Source of the DNA: an uncultured Lachnospiraceae bacterium
GTDB lineage: Bacteria > Bacillota > Clostridia > Lachnospirales > Lachnospiraceae
Direction: 5' to 3'
Assembly: GCA_910579615.1 (NCBI GenBank)
Contig: CAJTUA010000006.1
Location: 1-64,000, forward strand
DNA: 64,000 bases
Below, in pieces: positions 59,122-64,000 of the stretch (its first letter is position 1; every line of letters starts with the position of its first letter). A program made the position numbers and the translations under genes. The notes under the pieces were generated by a model, which saw only the letters and a program-made list of their open reading frames with translations, had not been told where the DNA came from and did not search any database.

Positions 59122-59150
59122 AGTATATCGTTTCTCAGCGAATATTTCAA
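59122..59150 (-). promoter_or_regulatory. Sigma-A promoter of tgt
   Basis: On the minus strand the -35 is TTGAAA (59145-59150), the spacer is 17 bp and the -10 is TATACT (59122-59127). The leader is about 80 nt. The 341-bp divergent region 59037-59377 holds this promoter and that of the J-protein gene and nothing else recognised. Confidence 0.75.
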
Positions 59151-59310
59151 GAAATATCTTGTAAAATTTCTAAAATTTGAGATTCCGGCGAAGGGGGATA
59201 CCGAAAAAACATTCCTGCATTCTGCCACACCTTATTTATGGGGCGTTTTTATGTGGCAGAGCCTTCCTAAGCGAAATGATTGCCTTACCTTGTGGATTCT
59301 TGTTTTCGTA

Positions 59311-59339
59311 TTGCAAAAAAATGCGGAATCCACTATAAT
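59311..59339 (+). promoter_or_regulatory. Sigma-A promoter of the J-protein gene
   Basis: The plus strand gives -35 TTGCAA (59311-59316), a 17-bp spacer and -10 TATAAT (59334-59339). The ATG at 59378 lies about 32 bp after the expected start, with GAGGGAGG before it. Confidence 0.78.
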
Positions 59340-59377
59340 TTTATGCGGAACATATTTTTCAGAGGGAGGATTCACGG

Positions 59378-61345
59378 ATGTTATTACAGGAAGCATTTCA
59401 AATACTTGAACTGGCAGAGGGGGCAGGCCGTGCCCAAATCCGCCATGCTTATGCAAGGCTTAGCAAAATATACCATGTCGAAACACATCCGGAGGAATTT
59501 GCCCGTCTGCATGAGGCCTACAAGCTCGCGCTTTCGGCGGCAGAAAAACCGGGTTCCGCAACCGGGGAAGAAGGTGAGGGAACATCCGGGCGCTTCGTTT
59601 CCCCTGCTAAAGAGCAAGTCCGTTCCCGCTTGGATTTATCCGGGACGGACACAGGGAGCAATGCCCGCTCCCAACTGTCCGGTGGAAAGGACACCACCAA
59701 CGACATCCTTGACCGCATTCTTGGCACTAATTTTTCCATCGAAAACTGCAGCGAGCTGACACAGCTGCTCTGCTACCGATGCCGCTACGATGAAATATCC
59801 CCGGAAATCAATGCCATACTCTCCCGCATTACCAACGCAGAACAGGGAATCACGGATGACGCACACTTACAGATATGTGCCGAAACCATCGCCACCCTGC
59901 CGAATAACACAAAATTTCTCGGCATCGCCTGGGGAACCTGGAAAACACTTGGCTGGACCTGCATTGTGTGCCACCCTGATTTTTACAGGGCGCAGTATAC
60001 CCAGGATTTCCTTGACGAACTATGCCATTTCTTATTGGAAGAAACCTTAAACCTGCGCAACGGCATCGGGCAGGAGCTATATTTTGCCCTCTGCATGGCA
60101 TACGGATTCTTTTCCGGGCAAAAAGAGGCAGCGCAGGGGCAGGATTCCCGGGAGAATCTCCTGCTTGCGGAAATCGAAAAGCTTCTCCGCCTCCACCCAA
60201 AGCATAAGGAATACATCAAAGACCTCGAAATCTGGCCGGACTGCCAGGAAGCCCAACACATAGTGCTTTTCTGCCAGGAAGTATATGCCAAAACCATCCG
60301 GGCAGGGTGGCCGGCTTCTGGCACGGACAGCAGCAATTCCTATCCCTCCCAACTTCCACAAACCGCCGCAGAGCTGCTCCTTGATGATGAAATCCCGTGG
60401 AAGGAATTTATCTATGACTGCCTGAGCAACTTCTTTAAACCCTGGCTTTCTGGGCAGTTTGCAAAAAAGCGGAGGGAATTTCTTCGGATTTCTCAGCTCC
60501 GTCAGAATTTTTCCCGCGATTTCATTCACTTATTGGACTATAATGTTGAGGAAAATTATATATACAATGCCTGCTACCTGCCGCTTGCCGCCCGCCTTGA
60601 CCGAATCAAAAACCGCTACCTTACAAAAAAAGAATGGAAAAAGATTATCTGCCAACCCGCTTTTTTGCAGGCTTTCAAAAACTGGTTTTTTCCCCGCCAT
60701 AACGGTTTTTCTTCCGTTCCCTGCATGATGTTTTACGATGAGTGGAAAATACTTAGAACCTGCTTTGAAGGCAGCTCGCCGTTTGAGGAAAGCAGCACCC
60801 GGTATCTGACCACGGAGCATTATTTCCCGGAATTTGAAAAACGCTATAAACGGGAACGTATCTGGGAAGATGCACATATCGAGGAGGCATATTTTAAGGA
60901 AACCTTCCCCCTTCCCGCCTTAAGCCAGGGAAAGCTTGACTTTTTAGAAACAATAAAGGATGCCGCGCCGGCAACCCTCGTGGAAATAGAAAAAATTTGG
61001 GGAAATCTCTCCTATGACGCTGCAGGACTTGATTTCCTGACCAGAATCACAAATGCCATGGTTCATTTTAATTTCCTCCTCGTCACAGGCAAGCACGAAA
61101 AAGATGCCATACCCGGGGACGCTTTCTGTTTTTTGGAGGAGGAAGTGCTTTTGTACCGCAAAAAAGAAAACCTCCTGTGCCACATAACGCACCCTGTTTT
61201 TTATGACCTGATTTCCTGGAAATTTACGTCTGCCGCCTACCCAAATGGCAAGATGGGCTATGATGAAGCTTTTTTGAACACAGCATGCAGAAATCTGTAT
61301 TGCTACCGCTGTTATGCAGAGCAGAAAAGGAAGGGTGGGGAGTGA
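59378..61345 (+). CDS. DjlB-like J-domain protein with degenerate HPD, partner of HscC-like chaperone
   Basis: The protein has 655 residues. The N-terminal J-like domain (1-60) reads AQIRHAYARLSKIYHVETHP and EEFARLHEAYKLAL. In place of the HPD loop of DnaJ it has HVE, a change also known in DjlB/DjlC-type proteins that act with HscC. The rest (about 100-650) is mostly helical, with many Trp/Tyr/Phe residues, and has no known domain. It converges with the Hsp70 gene, stop codons 5 bp apart, a pairing seen also in E. coli (hscC with djlB/djlC). It probably tunes or targets that Hsp70. Confidence 0.8.
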   Translation: MLLQEAFQILELAEGAGRAQIRHAYARLSKIYHVETHPEEFARLHEAYKLALSAAEKPGSATGEEGEGTSGRFVSPAKEQVRSRLDLSGTDTGSNARSQLSGGKDTTNDILDRILGTNFSIENCSELTQLLCYRCRYDEISPEINAILSRITNAEQGITDDAHLQICAETIATLPNNTKFLGIAWGTWKTLGWTCIVCHPDFYRAQYTQDFLDELCHFLLEETLNLRNGIGQELYFALCMAYGFFSGQKEAAQGQDSRENLLLAEIEKLLRLHPKHKEYIKDLEIWPDCQEAQHIVLFCQEVYAKTIRAGWPASGTDSSNSYPSQLPQTAAELLLDDEIPWKEFIYDCLSNFFKPWLSGQFAKKRREFLRISQLRQNFSRDFIHLLDYNVEENYIYNACYLPLAARLDRIKNRYLTKKEWKKIICQPAFLQAFKNWFFPRHNGFSSVPCMMFYDEWKILRTCFEGSSPFEESSTRYLTTEHYFPEFEKRYKRERIWEDAHIEEAYFKETFPLPALSQGKLDFLETIKDAAPATLVEIEKIWGNLSYDAAGLDFLTRITNAMVHFNFLLVTGKHEKDAIPGDAFCFLEEEVLLYRKKENLLCHITHPVFYDLISWKFTSAAYPNGKMGYDEAFLNTACRNLYCYRCYAEQKRKGGE

Positions 61346-61350
61346 TGTCC

Positions 61351-63144
61351 CTACTCCCCTTCCTCCGGGTCAAATTCCTCCTCAAACATCCCTTCATCAA
61401 ACATGGACTGCCGCATCCGCATATCCACCGCGAGCAGTTTTTGCAGCACCTTTTTCCCTGCCTTGCGAATCCATATCGGCGATTTGCTTTTCCATGCATA
61501 ATTGTAATACTCGATAATCTGTTCCACATACGCCCTTGCCTGACCGGATGTCTCCGCAAACAGCCGGTCCGCCATCGACAGAATTGCCTTGCGCTCCTCT
61601 TCCTCCCGCAAAAGATGTTGCTGCGCATCAAGCCATTCTCTTTTTTCGGAAAGCTGTCCGGGCGAGAGCTGCCGAAGCCCGCTGACTAACGTAGTACTTC
61701 TTTCCTGCCCTGTTGAATTGCTGACGGCCGAAACCTCCAAAATCCCGTTGATATTATAGGCAAATGTTACAAAAACCCCTTCCTTCCCGGCGGGCGCCTT
61801 TGGAATCGGAAAACAAAGTTCTCCGATTTTCAGGTTTTGTTCCGGGTGATAGCTCTCCCCCTGATAAACCTTAATGCAGATTTCCTCCTGAAATTCCGTT
61901 GCCGTAACAAAATATTTGGTCACACGGCACGGCAGGGTATTGTTGCGCTCAATCATCATACACATTTTGCCCTTCCCATCCTCAAAATCACCCTGCACCT
62001 GCAGGCCGAGGGAAAACGGGCAGACATCCGTCATGAGAATATCCTTCAATTCTTCCTGCCGCTCCTTAATTCCGACATAAATACCGATTCCTTTTGCAAC
62101 CAGAAAATCCGGCCAGTTCCCCGCGGTAATATTACGCCCGAAAAGGCGGCTTAAAAAAATCTGCACGGCAGGCATATGGCTTGAGCCCCCGGCAAGCAGC
62201 ACCTGCGTGATATCGCAAAGCTGCCGCCCGGCATCCGAAACTGCCCGTGAAATGATATTTTTCATCCTGCGGAACAACCCTTGCGCAAGTGAAAAAAGCT
62301 TTTCTGAGGTCAGCTCCATCCCAAAGCATTCCCCGTTGCGCCGATATGTCATTGTAACGGCTTCCTGTGCGGAAAGCGCCTCCTTGCAGCGTCTTGCCTC
62401 AAAGCAAAGCTCCGTTTTCTCCCTTTTTCCCAACGCCCCCCAATCCAATTGGTTCTCCGCGCAGAACGCCACCGCAACCGCCTCGTCAAAATCCGTGCCG
62501 CCCAGATGGTTGTCCCCGGCAATCGCCGTAATCTCCACAATATTTTCAAAGCAATCGACAATGGAGACATCCAGTGTTCCGCCCCCGAAGTCAAACACCA
62601 GCAGGCATTGCTCGGACGCTTCCTCTTCTGCCTCTTTCCAAAGCGCATCCTTCTCCTTTTGTCCGAAAAACTCCTCCTGGCGCGCCGTCAGCGCGGCGGC
62701 GGACGGCTCATTGATAATCCGCTCACACACAATCCCCGCAAGCTCCGCCGCTAATTTTGTCGCATATCTTTGGTCGCTGTTAAAATATGCAGGTACGCTG
62801 ATGACCGCTTCCGTGACTTCCTCGCCCAAAAAATCCTCCGCCGCCGCTTTCATCTTTTTTAATACCAGAGCCGATAGTTCCTCCGGGCGGAATTCACGCC
62901 CCGCCATCCGGTAACACTTATCCGTGCCCATGAAGCGCTTAAAATTTGACGCACAGCGCTCCGGGGCAAGCAGTTCCTCCTCCCTTGCGGCATATCCGGT
63001 CAAAAGATTCCCTTCCGAATCCAATGCCACGATGCTCGGCGTCATGTAATTTCCGGATTCGTCCGGAACCAGGCAGACTTTCCCGTCCTTCCAGACCGCC
63101 GCAAGACTGTTGGTTGTTCCAAGGTCAATTCCGATAACCGCCAT
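61351..63144 (-). CDS. hscC: HscC-like Hsp70 chaperone
   Basis: The 597-residue Hsp70 family protein has phosphate motif 1 GIDLGTTNSLAAVW, phosphate 2 VFDFGGGTLDVSI, adenosine motif LAGGSSHMPAVQ and INEPSAAAL linker-side motif. The substrate-binding part with NINGILEVSAVSN is short and the lid (about 490-597) is truncated and charged, as in HscC rather than DnaK (about 610-640). HscC has a narrower range of clients than DnaK and uses its own J-proteins. The gene lies tail-to-tail with a J-like protein gene, which fits this assignment. Confidence 0.87.
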   Translation of the reverse strand: MAVIGIDLGTTNSLAAVWKDGKVCLVPDESGNYMTPSIVALDSEGNLLTGYAAREEELLAPERCASNFKRFMGTDKCYRMAGREFRPEELSALVLKKMKAAAEDFLGEEVTEAVISVPAYFNSDQRYATKLAAELAGIVCERIINEPSAAALTARQEEFFGQKEKDALWKEAEEEASEQCLLVFDFGGGTLDVSIVDCFENIVEITAIAGDNHLGGTDFDEAVAVAFCAENQLDWGALGKREKTELCFEARRCKEALSAQEAVTMTYRRNGECFGMELTSEKLFSLAQGLFRRMKNIISRAVSDAGRQLCDITQVLLAGGSSHMPAVQIFLSRLFGRNITAGNWPDFLVAKGIGIYVGIKERQEELKDILMTDVCPFSLGLQVQGDFEDGKGKMCMMIERNNTLPCRVTKYFVTATEFQEEICIKVYQGESYHPEQNLKIGELCFPIPKAPAGKEGVFVTFAYNINGILEVSAVSNSTGQERSTTLVSGLRQLSPGQLSEKREWLDAQQHLLREEEERKAILSMADRLFAETSGQARAYVEQIIEYYNYAWKSKSPIWIRKAGKKVLQKLLAVDMRMRQSMFDEGMFEEEFDPEEGE

Positions 63145-63276
63145 ATCCCCATTCCCCCTTCAAACTTACTCATATCGCCCCATCCGGCGCATTTTATGCG
63201 ATAGCGGGGCACGAATGCCCTACCCCATCCGCCCTTTCGCGCATATGCTCCCGCCGCGGTTTAACAAAAACCGCAA

Positions 63277-63332
63277 AACAAAAGCCCTGCCTGGCAGCGG
63301 TTTCACTGACGCACAGCCAGACAAGGGCTTTT
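63277..63332 (-). terminator. Intrinsic terminator after the DegV gene
   Basis: On the minus strand AAAAGCCCTTGTCTGGCTG pairs with the later CAGGCAGGGCTTTT, and TGTTTTGCGG follows. It lies about 70 bp after the DegV stop. The remaining 130 bp up to the Hsp70 gene show no other feature. Confidence 0.8.
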
Positions 63333-63404
63333 CTGCCTTTTGTTCTTTCCCCAATCTCTTTGGGAACCTGTTCTTCACACAGCGCTTACCCAAAAAGACA
63401 AAAT

Positions 63405-64000
63405 CTACCCGCGGTTCTTCCCCATGCAAAGAATCCCGAGCGCTGCCGGACCCGCATGCGCGCCGATGCTCGGGCTGACCGTATTAATCATCGCCGTTTT
63501 CCCCGTTTTCTCCTTCAGCGCATCCGCAACCATCTGCGCATCCTCCGGCGCATCGCCGTGCACGACGCACAAATCCCAGTCATCCGAGAGATATTCGCTC
63601 CCCATGCTCGCAACCGCACGGTCAATAATGACATTTAACGCCTTTTTGCGCCCGCGCGCGGTGCCGTTGTTCACAAGCTTCCCCTCCGCGTCCACAACCA
63701 GAACCGGTTTTAAGTTCAGTACGCTGCCAACGATTGCGGTTGTCTTAGAGAGGCGCCCGCCCCGGTGCAGATGGAACAAATCATCCACCACAAAATACAC
63801 ACAGAACTCCTGCCTGTGCGCCTGAACCCAATCCGCAATCTCATCCAGGCTCTTTCCCTCTTTCTTCATGCGGACGGCCTTCATGATAACCATCCCCTCG
63901 CCAAGCGACACATTCAGCGTGTCAACAACGCGGATTTTCATTCCAGGATTTTCCTCGCAGATTTCCTCTGCCCCACAGACTACATTGCTGTGCCCGCCAC
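63405..64000 (-). CDS. DegV family lipid-binding protein, C-terminal part (cut by window end)
   Basis: About 198 residues are visible; the frame is open upstream through GGHSNVVCGAEEICEENPG to the window end, so the internal ATG at 63941 is not the true start. Motifs are VVDTLNVSLGEGMVIMKAV, YFVVDDLFHLHRGGRLSKTT, LNLKPVLVVDAEG, GRKKALNVII and a C-terminal SPSIGAHAGPAALGILCMG. DegV/FakB proteins bind a fatty acid and present it to a kinase (FakA). The N-terminal half with the first lipid-binding residues lies outside the window. Confidence 0.92.
   Translation of the reverse strand, partial: GGHSNVVCGAEEICEENPGMKIRVVDTLNVSLGEGMVIMKAVRMKKEGKSLDEIADWVQAHRQEFCVYFVVDDLFHLHRGGRLSKTTAIVGSVLNLKPVLVVDAEGKLVNNGTARGRKKALNVIIDRAVASMGSEYLSDDWDLCVVHGDAPEDAQMVADALKEKTGKTAMINTVSPSIGAHAGPAALGILCMGKNRG

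Overview
The window looks like chromosome from a gut-type Lachnospiraceae bacterium (Firmicutes, Clostridia). The evidence is the era-yqzL-recO order, HemZ, a bifunctional Rel next to an MBL hydrolase and apt, a TIGR04086 membrane protein near yajC-tgt, a Firmicutes-type 6S RNA, a T-box leader, strong AGGAGG ribosome sites and sigma-A promoters with 17-bp spacers. Nearly all genes are on the minus strand. No tRNA, rRNA or CRISPR array was recognised. No complete mobile element is present; only the left edge shows an IS256-type transposase end, inserted in a GNAT acetyltransferase remnant.

Layout, left to right: IS256 end and GNAT remnant; APH(3')-like kinase; HD-GYP protein; a five-gene YtrA-type ABC operon behind a promoter buried in a 23-bp-arm palindrome (2.9-6.5 kb); GrpB-like protein and an unknown protein; recO-yqzL-era; M16C peptidase; a chemoreceptor; galM; a cold-shock gene with a textbook promoter; aspS-hisS-HD-GYP; hemZ-MBL-rel-apt; a pyruvyl-transferase/ferredoxin/FrhB fusion; a large phage-tail-like C-type-lectin-fold protein; ilvD-orf-ilvB behind a T-box with a probable Val specifier; pepT; a GH8 exo-oligoxylanase; a small plus-strand island (DUF1963, PflA-like radical SAM); GNAT; a polar amino-acid ABC importer; an Rpn-type PD-(D/E)XK protein; an ABC-2 exporter with a C_GCAxxG_C_C protein; HD-GYP; PHP; 6S RNA; a two-component system; a PilZ/HD-GYP pair; a Big2 secreted protein; PHP, yajC, tgt; a convergent J-protein/HscC-like Hsp70 pair; and a DegV protein cut by the window end.

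The most unusual feature is a family of palindromic intergenic elements of about 105 bp (family A), with about twelve full and several partial copies at nine loci plus one degenerate locus. Each is a three-stem hairpin. Stem sequences differ between loci but usually change on both arms, while the apical loop stays alike. Every locus has the same orientation relative to its gene and ends directly before the downstream Shine-Dalgarno. In six of nine loci the SD-proximal end encodes ATG CGG AAC/TAC/GAC, usually a 3-5 codon mini-ORF whose stop touches or overlaps the SD. This resembles a mobile, structured cis-regulatory or translational-coupling element. A second family (B) sits against the U-tracts of intrinsic terminators.

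The window also carries four HD-GYP proteins and one PilZ protein but no GGDEF protein, which suggests strong c-di-GMP turnover with synthesis encoded elsewhere. All functional statements rest on motif reading; no database search was run.
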